Positions 6,619 through 17,422 of a stretch of 64,000 bases of DNA are shown here, one piece after another. Numbering within the stretch: the first letter of the stretch is position 1; every line of letters begins with the position of its first letter. The notes under the pieces were generated by a model, which did not search any database, was not told the origin of the DNA, and was given only the letters and a program-made list of their open reading frames with translations. Source of the stretch: Ruminococcus sp. (lineage in GTDB: Bacteria; Bacillota_A; Clostridia; Oscillospirales; Ruminococcaceae); contig NZ_JAIKXF010000096.1 in NCBI RefSeq assembly GCF_024684275.1, forward strand, positions 1-64,000, written 5' to 3'. Made by a program: the position numbers and the translations under genes.

Positions 6619-8968
6619 TTTTGGATTTCTCCTTTCTGCCCTTAACGACAAGCTCGCCGTCTCTGGCAGATATCTCTATCTTTCCTATCTCGGAAGCTCT
6701 TTCGATGATGATGTCAGCTACCTTATCCTCTATCTCCTGACGGATAACACGGCGTATATCTCTTGCACCGTAGGGCTTTCCGAAGGACTTCTCAGCAATC
6801 AGCTCCAGAGCTGCGTCTGAATAGCTGAGGGTAATATCCTTCTCTGCAAGAGGCTCCTTCATCTCGTCAAGATTCAGGGCAGCTATCTTAGCGTAATCCT
6901 CCTTAGTGAGGTCTTTGAATACTACTATCTCGTCGATACGGCTTATGAACTCGGGACGCAGGAAATCACGCAGTCCCTTCATAGCCTTATCCTTAGTCAC
7001 CTCGTTTGCAGTGCGGTTGAAGCCCACACCTATGCTCTTGTCTGTAGAACCTGCATTTGAGGTCATACAGATTATGGTATTTGCGAAGTTTACGGCTCTG
7101 CCGTGAGCATCGTCCACCTTGCCCTCGTCAAGTATCTGCATAAGGATATTCATAACATCGGGGTGAGCCTTTTCTATTTCATCAAAAAGTATTACAGAGT
7201 AAGGCTTGCGGCGCACCTTTTCGGTGAGCTGTCCAGCCTCCTCATAGCCTACATAGCCCGGAGGCGAGCCTATCATACGCGCAACGGAGTGCTTCTCCAT
7301 ATACTCGGTCATATCAAGTCTGATAAGCGGATCGGGTGAATCAAAAAGCTCCTCCGAAAGCACCTTTACCAGCTCTGTCTTTCCCACGCCTGTAGGTCCT
7401 ACAAATATGAACGAAGCAGGTCTGCGGCGCTTGCTGAGCTGTACTCTTGTACGCTTTATAGCCTTAGTGAGCACATTTACAGCCTCGTCCTGACCGATAA
7501 CGCGCTTTTTGAGCGATTCCTCAAGTCTTGCTATTTTCAGGAACTCGTTCTCGGCTATCTTGCTTGCAGGGATACCAGTCCAGCGCTCAATGACCTTAGT
7601 AACATCGGATTCCTCAACGTTTACGCTGTCAGCCGCTTCTTTCAGCTCATTCTCTTTCTCACGTGCGTGAATAAGCTTGCTCTTTACCTCAGCAAGAGCC
7701 TGATAATCTATTTCGTCTTCCTCGGATATGGACTTCTCCATATCCTCCATTAGCGATATCTCCTTTTTCAGCTTCTCATACTCGCCTATTTCGGGTGATC
7801 GTATAGAAGCGTATGCACAGCTCTCGTCCAGCAGGTCGATAGCCTTATCGGGCAGGAATCGGTCTGTGATGTATCTCTCTGAGAGTACCGCACAGGTCCT
7901 TACAAGATAATCGGAGATATGGACTCTGTGGAATTCCTCATAGTACTTCTTTATGCCGATGAGGACGTTTACTGTATCCTCAATAGTCGGCTCGTTTACG
8001 GTAACAGGCTGAAAACGGCGCTCAAGAGCTGAATCCTTTTCGATATACTTGCGGTACTCGCCGAAAGTAGTAGCGCCTATTACCTGCACCTCGCCTCTTG
8101 AAAGGGCAGGCTTGAGGATATTTGCGGCGTTCATTGAGCCCTCTGAGTCTCCTGCGCCAACGAGATTATGCACCTCGTCGATAAAGAGTATGATATTGCC
8201 CTCACGTTTTACCTCATCAACGAGTCCCTTTACACGGCTCTCGAACTGTCCGCGGAACTGAGTTCCTGCAACGAGAGCGGTAAGGTCGAGAAGGTATATT
8301 TTCTTATCCGCAAGATTGAAGGGCACATCGCCCTCGTTTATGCGCAGAGCTATGCCCTCTGCGATAGCAGTCTTACCAACACCGGGTTCACCGATAAGGC
8401 AGGGATTGTTTTTGGTACGTCTTGAGAGTATCTGTATGACTCTTGCTATCTCGTCATCTCTGCCGATGATAGCGTCAAGCTTTCCGTCAGCCGCCTTCTG
8501 TGAGAGATTGGTACAGTAGCTTCCCAGAAATTTAAGCTCTTTGCGCTTTTTATCCTTATTTCTTCCGAAAAAACCGCTCTTTTTATCCTTGCTGTCAGAT
8601 GGTCTCTCCTCATTGGAGCTTCCGCGCGGACTGCCGAATAAATTCCTCGGATCAAATCCGCCCTTGCTTATTTCGTCATTTGAGCTGTCTCCGTCATTCC
8701 CCCCAAACATATTCGTGATAAAATCAGGAAGTACGCCCGAACCGCCCATCTCAAAGCTGTCACCGTCAAGCATACCCATCATCTGGTCTGAGAGCTGATC
8801 CAGCTCCTCATCGGTTATACCCAGCTTATCCATGTATTCCTTTATCTGAGGGATATTCTGCTCTCTTGCGCAAGAGAGGCAGAGTCCCTCGTTTTTCTTC
8901 TCATTTCCCTGAACAGAGGTGATGAACACCACCGCAGGTCTTTTTTTGCATTTACTGCACATTATCAT
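6608..8968 (-). CDS. clpE: ClpE-like AAA+ chaperone ATPase
   Basis: The 786-residue Hsp100 protein has two AAA+ modules. The N-terminus is a treble-clef-like zinc finger with Cys4, Cys7, Cys30 and Cys33, the hallmark of ClpE rather than ClpC. A disordered, charged Ser/Asp/Lys linker (about residues 70-145) follows. AAA1 has Walker A GEPGVGKT at 193-200 and Walker B LFIDEVH. A coiled middle segment lies near 395-450. AAA2 has GPTGVGKT at 524-531. A ClpP-docking loop candidate IGVGF is present, so it probably feeds ClpP. The start has AGGAGG 9 bases upstream. No CtsR box was seen next to it; the gene lies inside a same-strand run after cvpA. Confidence 0.88.
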   Translation of the reverse strand: MIMCSKCKKRPAVVFITSVQGNEKKNEGLCLSCAREQNIPQIKEYMDKLGITDEELDQLSDQMMGMLDGDSFEMGGSGVLPDFITNMFGGNDGDSSNDEISKGGFDPRNLFGSPRGSSNEERPSDSKDKKSGFFGRNKDKKRKELKFLGSYCTNLSQKAADGKLDAIIGRDDEIARVIQILSRRTKNNPCLIGEPGVGKTAIAEGIALRINEGDVPFNLADKKIYLLDLTALVAGTQFRGQFESRVKGLVDEVKREGNIILFIDEVHNLVGAGDSEGSMNAANILKPALSRGEVQVIGATTFGEYRKYIEKDSALERRFQPVTVNEPTIEDTVNVLIGIKKYYEEFHRVHISDYLVRTCAVLSERYITDRFLPDKAIDLLDESCAYASIRSPEIGEYEKLKKEISLMEDMEKSISEEDEIDYQALAEVKSKLIHAREKENELKEAADSVNVEESDVTKVIERWTGIPASKIAENEFLKIARLEESLKKRVIGQDEAVNVLTKAIKRTRVQLSKRRRPASFIFVGPTGVGKTELVKVLSEELFDSPDPLIRLDMTEYMEKHSVARMIGSPPGYVGYEEAGQLTEKVRRKPYSVILFDEIEKAHPDVMNILMQILDEGKVDDAHGRAVNFANTIICMTSNAGSTDKSIGVGFNRTANEVTKDKAMKGLRDFLRPEFISRIDEIVVFKDLTKEDYAKIAALNLDEMKEPLAEKDITLSYSDAALELIAEKSFGKPYGARDIRRVIRQEIEDKVADIIIERASEIGKIEISARDGELVVKGRKEKSKNEA

Positions 8969-9033
8969 CAGGCAGTTCCTCCTGTAAATTATTCAATGAT
9001 GATCCACCCCCCAGGCAGATCGTTCAGGGCTTA

Positions 9034-9948
9034 TCAAAGCCCTGATATAAACTCATAGAAATACTTGAAAACATAAGTATTTTCTATAGCCTCGTGATTG
9101 AAGAACAACATCTTGTTGCTTCCCATCACTACATACAAGCGTATCATCAATGCTATGAATACTATGATAGTAACGCTTATTGCGATACCGAGAATACCGC
9201 TTATAGCTCCCTCTACAAATCCGCCCATAGGACCGTTCTTGCGCCCTGCATAAACGCTTATGGCAATAGTTATGATAGCTCCTAATGCAAAAATGATGAC
9301 CATTGCTAAAAGCTTAGTCTGTGTAATATACGGCTTTTTGAGGAAATTATCTGTCAGATACTTCGCCGCAGGACGCTTTGTATCAGGATCGTCAAGAAGT
9401 TCCGAAAACTCATACGCCATTTCAGGGTGATCCCTGACTTCCTCTGCGGCATATTCAGCAGAATATGCATTCATTCTCTTTGAGATGTAATTGCTGATAA
9501 CAACAGCATAGCCTTCGTGGAGCTTATTGATAAAGATGCTTTCTTCATCGACCTTCTTGCCGTTTATATTATTGATGTATTTATATATTTTCTTTTCGCG
9601 ATCATCTTCATCATAAAAAGCCTGTCTCAGCTCATTGTTGTCTATTCTGATATTATATCCGAGAGTTTCAAGGTAATTGCCGAGATCACTGACAAAATCA
9701 AGGCTTTCCAGAGTCAGATCGAATTTTTTGATATTGCTGCTTTTTGCTGACTGCTCATACATAAGTTCTGCAATAGGAGCGCCTGCTGAAAAGGCAATGA
9801 CCGCAGACAGAACAAAACCTGTCAGAGCAGCTATTGTTTTGATAAGTCCCTTACGAACTGAAAGGAAAATGCTGACGAGTATCACAGCAACTGCGATAAC
9901 ATCGTAAAACCACCAGAATTGTACACCCATACTATTTGCGCCTGTCAA
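9034..9948 (-). CDS. CvpA family membrane protein
   Basis: The 304-residue protein starts with two hydrophobic segments (VIAVAVILVSIFLSV and ALTGFVLSAVIAFSA) around a short KGLIK loop, the standard CvpA beginning. Two more follow near residues 210-270 (LLAMVIIFALGAIITIAIS and GILGIAISVTIIVFIAL). About 130 charged residues lie between the two membrane halves, making it longer than enterobacterial CvpA (about 160 residues). CvpA family proteins are linked to colicin V secretion and envelope stress, with no defined activity. A TTG start preceded by GGGAGG fits best; an in-frame ATG lies 18 bases downstream. Confidence 0.75.
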   Translation of the reverse strand: MTGANSMGVQFWWFYDVIAVAVILVSIFLSVRKGLIKTIAALTGFVLSAVIAFSAGAPIAELMYEQSAKSSNIKKFDLTLESLDFVSDLGNYLETLGYNIRIDNNELRQAFYDEDDREKKIYKYINNINGKKVDEESIFINKLHEGYAVVISNYISKRMNAYSAEYAAEEVRDHPEMAYEFSELLDDPDTKRPAAKYLTDNFLKKPYITQTKLLAMVIIFALGAIITIAISVYAGRKNGPMGGFVEGAISGILGIAISVTIIVFIALMIRLYVVMGSNKMLFFNHEAIENTYVFKYFYEFISGL

Positions 9949-9995
9949 GAGGACGGCGCTGCCTCCCTTCGAGAATTAAAATTCACAGTGAAAGG

Positions 9996-11168
9996 TCAGC
10001 TTTCATAGTCTATACGGTCTATTTTATTATAGCCCTTCAGGAAAATATGATCTTCATTACGTACAAAACCTGTGTAGGAATCGCTTACCTCCGCAATAGA
10101 GCGGAGTCCGCCGTTAAAGTCATAGGCTTTGATATTGCCCTGACACATTACATAAGCAAGGTCCTCGTATATGGCAACATCTACCGAGGGCTCGCTGAGC
10201 TCTACGATAAGAGGTTCTGAATCACACCCCGTGAATAATGCCATAACATACTTTCTTCTGTCCTCGTTGTTTATGATAACTGCTGAGTTTCCGTTTTCGC
10301 TTGAGCCTGCAACAAGCTCGCCGTCATATGAGTAGAACGAGCTTATCTGACCGCTTTTGTCAACATATCCGCAGGCATCTGCGCCGAATACGAAAGCTCC
10401 GCTGCCAAAGCCGTAAACATCAAGACCAACAGTATTTAAACCGGGAGAGGTCCAATGCTCTCCTTTTTCGGTGAAGCCAATTTCCTGAACATTTGTAACG
10501 AGCTGACCGTTTTCAGCCGAGATATAGCTCAGCACGCAGCCTTTGCTTCCGTTTATGAAGCTAAGGTCGCTGACCTTTTCGATACACTGTCTTTTGTATA
10601 TGCCATTTCCCCTTTTGTCATATACCTCCAGCTCACAGCTGTAGTTCTCTGAAGTGGTCACTACCGCTGTAAAGCCTTCGTCGCTGATCCTCACAAACAG
10701 GATCTGCTTGTCGGCGAATGTCTTAGTGTAGAGGATCTGTTCCTCGTCCTCAACGCTGAATTCATTTCCGCCCTGTTCATACAGCAGAGCCTTTCCGCCT
10801 GCTGCACGAAGCACCGTGTTGGTGTAAGTATGCTGACGCCGCTTCAATAGATTTCCGTCAGTATCATAAAAGTAGGTGTATGTATCGCTAAGCACGATCA
10901 TCTTCTTGCCTGATGAGACAAGCTGATAATCACCGCCGCCGCTGACCTCTATAGGGAAATTTCCCTCTGCCAGCTGGCCTGTGTTTACAATAGTCCTGTA
11001 CTGTTCACCTATTCCCCTTAACTTATTATACCACTTGTCGCGGGTAAAATAAAGCCCCGTTCCAAGCGCTGCAACCAGCAGTATCGTAAAAAACTGTCTC
11101 AGCCTTTTCCGCCGCCTTTTCCGATTCTTCTGATCGACGATGTCGTCGGCGTCGTACATTTTAGGCAC
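9996..11168 (-). CDS. DUF5711-type membrane-anchored protein
   Basis: The protein of about 390 residues has a very basic stretch (KNRKRRRKRLRQ) followed by one membrane segment (FFTILLVAALGTGLYF). An outside domain of repeating beta-strand units with Y/D/G turns follows, suggesting a beta-propeller fold, as in DUF5711 family proteins. The most likely start is a GTG preceded by AAGGAGG at 8 bases; an ATG four codons later is the alternative. It sits between truA and cvpA with short gaps, so it is probably co-transcribed. Function is unknown; a surface scaffold or sensor role is a guess. Confidence 0.65.
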   Translation of the reverse strand: MPKMYDADDIVDQKNRKRRRKRLRQFFTILLVAALGTGLYFTRDKWYNKLRGIGEQYRTIVNTGQLAEGNFPIEVSGGGDYQLVSSGKKMIVLSDTYTYFYDTDGNLLKRRQHTYTNTVLRAAGGKALLYEQGGNEFSVEDEEQILYTKTFADKQILFVRISDEGFTAVVTTSENYSCELEVYDKRGNGIYKRQCIEKVSDLSFINGSKGCVLSYISAENGQLVTNVQEIGFTEKGEHWTSPGLNTVGLDVYGFGSGAFVFGADACGYVDKSGQISSFYSYDGELVAGSSENGNSAVIINNEDRRKYVMALFTGCDSEPLIVELSEPSVDVAIYEDLAYVMCQGNIKAYDFNGGLRSIAEVSDSYTGFVRNEDHIFLKGYNKIDRIDYES

Positions 11169-11198
11169 GCTGGGCACCTCCTTATCCTTGTTCCGTAT

Positions 11199-11960
11199 TT
11201 ATATGTCTTTCAGAAGCTCCTCCTCGCTGTAGAACACGCGGTTCAGGTACAGCCCGTGAGCCATTGCGGTCCTGCCTGCTTTCAGGCGGTCTCTTGCTTC
11301 AAGGATAGCAGGTATATCATCGGGAGCTATACGCTTCTCGCTGACATCTAAAAGAGTGCCTGCCATTATCCTAATCATATTATACAAAAAACCGTTGCCT
11401 TTTACAAGCATTATCACAGAATCTCCACTATTTTCTATTCTGAAGGAATAAATCGTCCTTACAGTAGTTGAAACATTTGTGCAGTCGGCACAAAACGAGG
11501 AGAAATCATGTGTTCCCACAAAGTATTGTGAAGCTCTCCGTGCAGCCTCTATATCGAATTTTCTCCTGTAGTGCAGCATAAGGTCTGCTGCAAAGGGATT
11601 TTTCGACTCGCTGCAATGTATCTTATAGACATACTCCTTTCCCTTACAGTCGAACCGCGCATGAAAATCAAGAGGTACGTCCTCACAGCTGAGAATGGAT
11701 ATATCGTCGGGAAGCTCGCCGTTTACGCCCCTGCAAAAGCCGAGACAGCTTATCCTGCTGGTGGTTTTTACATTAAAGCAGAACATATTGGCGTGGACTC
11801 CCGTATCCGTCCGCGAGCAGCCTGTTATGGTCACAGGCTCATTCAGCACCTTTGAAAGCTTGGCTTCGAGAGTTTCCTGCACGGTCACGGCATTGCTCTG
11901 CCGCTGAAATCCGTGGTACTTAGTGCCTCTGTAGGCTATCATCACTTTCAGATTGCGCAT
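11199..11960 (-). CDS. truA: tRNA pseudouridine(38-40) synthase TruA
   Basis: The 253-residue enzyme converts uridines 38-40 in the tRNA anticodon stem-loop to pseudouridine. The catalytic aspartate is in GCSRTDTGVHA (Asp52). YRGTKYHGFQRQ at the start and GFLYNMIRIMAGTLL near the C-terminus are family signatures. The start at MRNLKVM is supported by AAGGAGG seven bases upstream and by family length. It overlaps the end of the YfhO-type gene by about 40 bases, so the genes are translationally linked. Confidence 0.96.
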   Translation of the reverse strand: MRNLKVMIAYRGTKYHGFQRQSNAVTVQETLEAKLSKVLNEPVTITGCSRTDTGVHANMFCFNVKTTSRISCLGFCRGVNGELPDDISILSCEDVPLDFHARFDCKGKEYVYKIHCSESKNPFAADLMLHYRRKFDIEAARRASQYFVGTHDFSSFCADCTNVSTTVRTIYSFRIENSGDSVIMLVKGNGFLYNMIRIMAGTLLDVSEKRIAPDDIPAILEARDRLKAGRTAMAHGLYLNRVFYSEEELLKDI

Positions 11961-14826
11961 TATCCGCCTCCTTTTCAGCCGTTTTGCTGCCGTCATAGAG
12001 CACGACCTCGGAATCCTCCACCCGTCCGATATAGTCCATAGGATCGGGGATACCAAGCTGGTCATAGATAGCAGCTCCCTGCCTGTAGGGATTTTCCTCC
12101 TTCTGAGCTGCTGCCTTAGCCGCCGCAGCCTCTGCTGCCAGCGCCTGTCGGCGTATCCTGCGTCTGCGTTCACAGATGATACAGAATACGAACAGCACAA
12201 GGCTGAGGAAAGATATAGTAACACCCAGAGGGAAGCCCTCGGGAGTATACTTCAATTCGATATCGTGCCTGCCTGCGGGGACTTTAACTCCCAGCACAGC
12301 CTGCAAAAGCTTGAAGGTCTCTGCCTTTTTGCCGTCGATATATACGCTCCAGCCCTTTTCATAGGGTATCGACAGGAACATTATCCCGTCGCGCTTTGCC
12401 TCAACAGAGCCCAGTATATCGGTATCTCTGAAGCGCTTTATGCGGAGCTGTTCATCTGCGAGAGCACAGTAGGCTTTTTCAAAGGTATCCTTATTAAGGG
12501 CATAAACCATTATCTTGAAATTGCCTGACTTATGCTTCTCGTTCGAGATTATCTTAACTGTTGAGCTTTCGCCGCCCTGTCCGTTTCCCATGGGGAAGAC
12601 TATTGGGTAGCTTTCAATGAGCTTTCCTGAGTCTATGAGTGCGCTGCCGCACTTTATCTCAAGTGAGTCGCAGGTGCCTCCCGTACCGTTTGCATAGCCG
12701 TAAAGATAGCTTCCGTCGATGCAGTCATAGGTATAGGTAGCGCTGCCTGTAGGCTGGTCTGTCTCATTCTGGAAGGTATAATTGCCATAGCCGTTTTTGG
12801 TGACATCAAGTCCGTCGTACTCTGCAAGAGCAACGGGCTGTGCTACGAAAAGCTTTTCATCAACACCTGAGGCACGTCGGATAAGCTCATTCTGATATTC
12901 AAAGGGATTGGCGCAGCCGTTATCCTCCATAAGAAGTATCTTCTCGTCAACCATGAATCCCAGTGACAGCGGATAGCGGTTCTCATAGAGATTGGTGGTA
13001 TCCGCAGTCTGTATCTTCTCCAGCACCCAATCCTCGGAATTGAGCTCGCCGTCCTTTTTGATGATGTATTTTATTCCCAAAAGAGAATTTACCACAGGAG
13101 TTGACGTTCTGTAGTAGTACCTGTTGCCTGCCTCTGAGGCATATAGCCCGAAGCGCTTGCACATGGTAGTAACAGAAACATTAGCCGACGACGAGAACTG
13201 TGACAGACCGCGGTATCCGTAGAGTGCGCTGTCATTGAGGGTATAGGTCTGTGACATCTCGGTACGGTAAAACAGTGACTTGTCCGTTTTCCTCGTACAG
13301 TCAAGAAGCTCCTCGACCTCCTCATATCTTGTGGGGTAATCGAAATATCCTGTATTATCGACAGTTTTTACGCCTATCTGCGCATTGCTTACAAATTCGC
13401 TGAACAATGCCGCCGCAAGTGCCAGAGTCATCGTGGCATTGCGCATTTTCAGCGTCTTGAACGGGAATATCTTCGCTGCTATAAATATGAGCCAGAATGC
13501 TCCCGTTATGATAACAGAGCTTCTCAGTGCACCCTCAAACTCGAATTTCTTGCCTGCCGCATAGTAATTGAGCACCACTACCGCCGCAGGAGCTATGACC
13601 ATCAGCACGAGCTGATATATCTTTATGCCCCTCGAAAGTATGATGTCGTAGGCTCTGAAAGCCGCCGCCGCCAGTACAAAGCTGAATATAAAGGCGAATC
13701 GGTAGGGTATCTGATTGGTGAAATGGAAGCCGTGCCAGATAAAGTTGAGGATATTCATATTGCAGCTCACGGCAATAAGCGCCAGCATAAGCAGTGAAGA
13801 AACCTTTTCCCTTATCTTTATGCCGAAGGAGAACAGGAATACTCCAAACAGGAGCACTGCCAGCATACCGCAGGCAAAGTTCGGAAGTCCGTCCACCTTT
13901 GTGGGAGCGTCATATGAGAGAAGATGTGCGAATATCTTTCTCCAGTCCTCATAAAAGGATATATCTCTCGGCATAGTGTTATTGGCGCTGTAGGTGAGCT
14001 TCAAGCCATAATATGCAGGCAGCAGCATAAAGCCGCCAAGACCGACTCCGATGACCGACGAGCGTATCATCAGGAACAGCTTTCTGAACCAGTCCTTTAT
14101 GCCTCTGCACTCTATTATGCTCGCCGAAGCAAACATAAATACAGAGAAAATACAGGTGAAATATCCGATATAGTAGTTAGCCACCAGTGAAAGCATAAGA
14201 GCTATGGTAAAGAGCTTCCACTTTCCCTCGCGGCACAGTGCTACTATACCAAGCATTACCAGCGGAAAAAGCGCCACTGTGTCGAACCACATTACGTTCC
14301 AGTAATAGCCCATTGTATAGCTGCAAAGGGCATACATCACCGAGAACATACATATTGAGAAATCCCTGCGCTTGTAGGTGTATCTCAGGAACGAGCTGAA
14401 AAATGCTCCTGCGAAGCCTATCTTGGCGGAGAGAATAAATGTCATTGCGTCGCGTACATGGTCGTCATCAAAGAATACCGACAGCCAGTTCAGCGGACTT
14501 GCTGCATAATACGATATAAGAGAAAGGAAATTCGTACCAAGTCCGTTTTCCCACGAGTACAGGAACGAACCGCCGTTCAGCAGCTTTTCGCGCACTACAC
14601 GGAAAAATGGGTAATACTGATGCCACAGGTCAACTACCAGTATCTGTCTTTCTCCGAAGGGGTGTATCCCATAGCTCCCGAATGCATACCATAGTATGAC
14701 AAAAGGGATGAGGAAGGACAGAACAAAATAGAGTACACCTTTTTCGTATAATATCCCGTAGAATTTTCCCTTCCTGAACCGCTCCCGGCGCATTCGGGCT
14801 GCGGCTCGTCTTTCTTCTTTGTTCAT
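11920..14826 (-). CDS. YfhO family polytopic membrane protein
   Basis: The 968-residue protein has a basic N-terminus and then about a dozen membrane segments through residue 480. A large outside domain (about 490-840) follows, then one more membrane segment (GVTISFLSLVLFVFCIICE) and a cytosolic Ala/Lys-rich tail. The signature QILVVDLWHQYYPFFRVVREKL near the start is typical of YfhO proteins. In Bacillus and Listeria these act in glycosylation of lipoteichoic acid or other envelope polymers using a lipid-linked sugar (GT-C-like fold). A similar envelope role is inferred. The 3' end overlaps truA. Confidence 0.85.
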   Translation of the reverse strand: MNKEERRAAARMRRERFRKGKFYGILYEKGVLYFVLSFLIPFVILWYAFGSYGIHPFGERQILVVDLWHQYYPFFRVVREKLLNGGSFLYSWENGLGTNFLSLISYYAASPLNWLSVFFDDDHVRDAMTFILSAKIGFAGAFFSSFLRYTYKRRDFSICMFSVMYALCSYTMGYYWNVMWFDTVALFPLVMLGIVALCREGKWKLFTIALMLSLVANYYIGYFTCIFSVFMFASASIIECRGIKDWFRKLFLMIRSSVIGVGLGGFMLLPAYYGLKLTYSANNTMPRDISFYEDWRKIFAHLLSYDAPTKVDGLPNFACGMLAVLLFGVFLFSFGIKIREKVSSLLMLALIAVSCNMNILNFIWHGFHFTNQIPYRFAFIFSFVLAAAAFRAYDIILSRGIKIYQLVLMVIAPAAVVVLNYYAAGKKFEFEGALRSSVIITGAFWLIFIAAKIFPFKTLKMRNATMTLALAAALFSEFVSNAQIGVKTVDNTGYFDYPTRYEEVEELLDCTRKTDKSLFYRTEMSQTYTLNDSALYGYRGLSQFSSSANVSVTTMCKRFGLYASEAGNRYYYRTSTPVVNSLLGIKYIIKKDGELNSEDWVLEKIQTADTTNLYENRYPLSLGFMVDEKILLMEDNGCANPFEYQNELIRRASGVDEKLFVAQPVALAEYDGLDVTKNGYGNYTFQNETDQPTGSATYTYDCIDGSYLYGYANGTGGTCDSLEIKCGSALIDSGKLIESYPIVFPMGNGQGGESSTVKIISNEKHKSGNFKIMVYALNKDTFEKAYCALADEQLRIKRFRDTDILGSVEAKRDGIMFLSIPYEKGWSVYIDGKKAETFKLLQAVLGVKVPAGRHDIELKYTPEGFPLGVTISFLSLVLFVFCIICERRRRIRRQALAAEAAAAKAAAQKEENPYRQGAAIYDQLGIPDPMDYIGRVEDSEVVLYDGSKTAEKEADNAQSESDDSLQRH

Positions 14827-14849
14827 CTCTATCCTTTCTTGCTTTTTAT

Positions 14850-15653
14850 CTATAATATCCTGCCAAGAACTATTACTCCTGCAAGGAAAATAATGGTTAC
14901 GGCAAGTGCGATATAGTCTCTCGGAGCAGATTTAAGCTGTCTCAGTCTTGTTCTGCCCTCACCGCCGTGATAACAGCGGCACTCCATAGCTGTGGCAAGC
15001 TCATCCGCACGTCTGAATGCGGATATGAACAGGGGCACAAGTATGGAAATGAGATTCTTTGCTCTCGTAGTGAAGCTGCCTGTATCTATCTCAGCTCCGC
15101 GGGCTTTCTGAGCCGACATTATCTTGTCAGTTTCCTCGATGAGTGTGGGTATGAATCTGAGCGCGATAGACATCATCATAGCCAGCTCATGTACGGGGAA
15201 TTTTATCTTTCTCAGCGGCGAGAGCAGCCGCTCGATAGCGTCAGTCAGGGTTATAGGAGAGGTCGTATAGGTCAGCAGGGAGCTTCCCATAATAAGGAGC
15301 ACTATCCTGATGACCATGAATATACTGGTATTCAGACCGTTTTCAGTGATTTTAAGGAATTTCCACTGCCAAAGCACCTCTCCCGTACCCATGAGCAGCA
15401 GGTTCAGCACCGCTGTTATGAGCAGGAACGGCAGCAGGGGCTTTACGCTCTTCCAGAACATCTTCATGGGTATCCTTGAGAGAAAGATAGCTCCGAAGGT
15501 ATACACAGCTCCTACGAGGAGGCAGACATAATGTCCTCCCGAAAAGAGCATGATGATGTATAGCAGGGTTATTATTATCTTGAATCGGGGATCAAGCCTG
15601 TGGATAATACTGTCTCCCGGAAAGTACTGTCCGATGGTAATATCTCTCAGCAT
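14850..15653 (-). CDS. ecfT: ECF transporter transmembrane protein EcfT
   Basis: The 267-residue membrane protein couples the two ATPases to vitamin-binding S components. The N-terminus GQYFPGDSIIHRLDPRFK is characteristic. There are about five membrane segments, and the conserved Ala-Arg-Gly coupling motif occurs in MSAQKARGAEID; a second possible coupling segment lies near FRRADELATAMECR. Its start codon overlaps the ecfA2 stop codon (TGATG). No S component is in the window, so this is the shared energising module of a group II ECF system. Confidence 0.95.
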   Translation of the reverse strand: MLRDITIGQYFPGDSIIHRLDPRFKIIITLLYIIMLFSGGHYVCLLVGAVYTFGAIFLSRIPMKMFWKSVKPLLPFLLITAVLNLLLMGTGEVLWQWKFLKITENGLNTSIFMVIRIVLLIMGSSLLTYTTSPITLTDAIERLLSPLRKIKFPVHELAMMMSIALRFIPTLIEETDKIMSAQKARGAEIDTGSFTTRAKNLISILVPLFISAFRRADELATAMECRCYHGGEGRTRLRQLKSAPRDYIALAVTIIFLAGVIVLGRIL

Positions 15654-16516
15654 CAGCGTACCTCCCTGTCTTTCAGGTGCCTGAGAAGCAGGTCACGGGC
15701 ATATCCCACGGTATAGACCTCTTTGCCGAAATCCAGACCTCTGCGCCTCAGCTCTCCGAACACCTTTGTTATCTGCGGTACGTCGAGACCGATATTTGAG
15801 ATCTCATCGGCTCTTGCAAAGACCTTTACCGTTTCGTCGTAGCAGAAGAGCTTAGCCTTGCTCATGACAAGTATCTTGTCCGCAAATGTGGCTATGTCCT
15901 CCATGCTGTGAGAAACTATGAGTATTGTATTCTTTGTGCGCTCGTGATAGCGCCTGATGTGATCGAGTATCTTGTCTCGTCCCGCAGGATCAAGACCTGC
16001 GGTGGGCTCGTCCAGTATGAGCACCTTTGGCTCCATAGCCATTACGCCTGCGATAGCCACACGGCGCTTCTGACCGCCTGAGAGCTCGAATGGCGAGCGC
16101 TCCAACAGTTCTTCTTTAAGCCCGATATCATGGGCTGTCTCATATACACGGCGCTTTATCTCGGCTTCGTCAAGCCCCATATTCTTAGGACCGAAGGCGA
16201 TGTCCTTGTAGACGGTCTCCTCGAATATCTGATATTCGGGATACTGGAAAACAAGCCCCACCTTGAAGCGGACATCACGTATCTTTTCCTTGTCAGCCCA
16301 GATGTCCTTGCCTTCAAGGAGCACCTTGCCCGACGTAGGCTTGAGAAGTCCGTTGAAATGCTGTATGAGGGTGGACTTTCCTGAGCCTGTATGTCCCATT
16401 ACGCCTACCATTTCGCCCTCTTCTATTTTAAGGCTCACATGGTCTACAGCGGTCTTTTCAAAGGGTGTACCCACGCTGTAGGTGTATGTAAGCTCCTGTG
16501 TTTCAAGGATTGCCAA
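15653..16516 (-). CDS. ecfA2: ECF transporter ATPase EcfA2
   Basis: The 287-residue ABC ATPase has Walker A GHTGSGKST (41-49), Q-loop VFQYPEYQIFEETV, signature LSGGQKRR and Walker B VLILDEPTAGLDP. The C-terminal extension of about 60 residues, typical of EcfA proteins, contacts the partner ATPase. The start codon is TTG with GGAGA upstream. It pairs with EcfA1 encoded just upstream and EcfT just downstream. Confidence 0.95.
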   Translation of the reverse strand: MAILETQELTYTYSVGTPFEKTAVDHVSLKIEEGEMVGVMGHTGSGKSTLIQHFNGLLKPTSGKVLLEGKDIWADKEKIRDVRFKVGLVFQYPEYQIFEETVYKDIAFGPKNMGLDEAEIKRRVYETAHDIGLKEELLERSPFELSGGQKRRVAIAGVMAMEPKVLILDEPTAGLDPAGRDKILDHIRRYHERTKNTILIVSHSMEDIATFADKILVMSKAKLFCYDETVKVFARADEISNIGLDVPQITKVFGELRRRGLDFGKEVYTVGYARDLLLRHLKDREVR

Positions 16517-16555
16517 TTCTATTCTCCTTTTCTTTCCTGTGCGAGTACCCTGTAC

Positions 16556-17407
16556 TCAGTTGCCAAACAGCTTTTCTATTGCCGCAACGCAGTCCTTTTC
16601 CGTGATTATCTCAGGCGAAATATCACAGCCTGCCCTGCGGAGCTCCCATACCAGTTCAGTTACCTGCGGCACGTCAAGTCCGATAGCTTTCAGCTTTTCC
16701 ACCTGTGAGAATACCTTCTCGGGGACGTTGTCAAGAACTACCTCTCCCTTGTCCATTACAACGACACGGTCACAGTCCGCAGCCTCGTCCATATAATGCG
16801 TGATAAGGACTATTGTTATGCCCTGCTCGCGGTTCATGCGGTGTATAGTCGCAAGGACCTCCCTGCGTCCCTGAGGGTCAAGCATGGCAGTGGGCTCGTC
16901 AAGGATTATGCACTTGGGCTGCATGGCGATAATGCCTGCAATAGCCACACGCTGCTTCTGTCCGCCCGAGAGCTGGCTCGGTGAGTGGAGCCTGTAATCG
17001 TACATACCCACAGCTTTGAGACTGTCGTCCACTCGTCTGCGCATCTCCTCATAGGGTACGCCGAGGTTTTCAAGAGCGAAGGCAACGTCCTCCTCGACTA
17101 CAGACGAAACTATCTGATTATCGGGATTCTGAAAGACCATTCCTGCTCTCTGACGGAGTTCAAAAAGCTTATTCTCGTCCTTCGTGTCAATGCCGTCCAC
17201 TATTACCGTGCCCTCTGTGGGGAGCAGTATAGCGTTCAGATGCTTGGCAAGGGTGGATTTTCCGCAGCCATTATGCCCCAGCACTGCTACGAACTCACCC
17301 TTTTTTATGTCAAGGTCTATGCCCTTGAGCACCTCCACGGGCTTCTTATCCCCGTCGTCGGCATCATAGGCAAAATGGAGACCTTTTATTTCGATTATAT
17401 TTTCCAT
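16556..17407 (-). CDS. ecfA1: ECF transporter ATPase EcfA1
   Basis: The 283-residue ABC ATPase has Walker [10 protein letters not shown] (44-52), Q-loop [20 protein letters not shown], signature LSGGQKQR and Walker [14 protein letters not shown]. The FQNPDNQ Q-loop is typical of EcfA1. It precedes ecfA2 by 39 bases and follows a lipoprotein gene by 15 bases, so the ECF genes are expressed as part of a larger same-strand unit. Confidence 0.95.
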   Translation of the reverse strand: MENIIEIKGLHFAYDADDGDKKPVEVLKGIDLDIKKGEFVAVLGHNGCGKSTLAKHLNAILLPTEGTVIVDGIDTKDENKLFELRQRAGMVFQNPDNQIVSSVVEEDVAFALENLGVPYEEMRRRVDDSLKAVGMYDYRLHSPSQLSGGQKQRVAIAGIIAMQPKCIILDEPTAMLDPQGRREVLATIHRMNREQGITIVLITHYMDEAADCDRVVVMDKGEVVLDNVPEKVFSQVEKLKAIGLDVPQVTELVWELRRAGCDISPEIITEKDCVAAIEKLFGN

Positions 17408-17422
17408 ATTTATCCCTGTTCT

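Noticed and set aside
14850..17407. A dedicated vitamin or cation ABC importer
   Set aside because: EcfT with two EcfA ATPases and no S component is the shared ECF energising module; substrate cannot be assigned.
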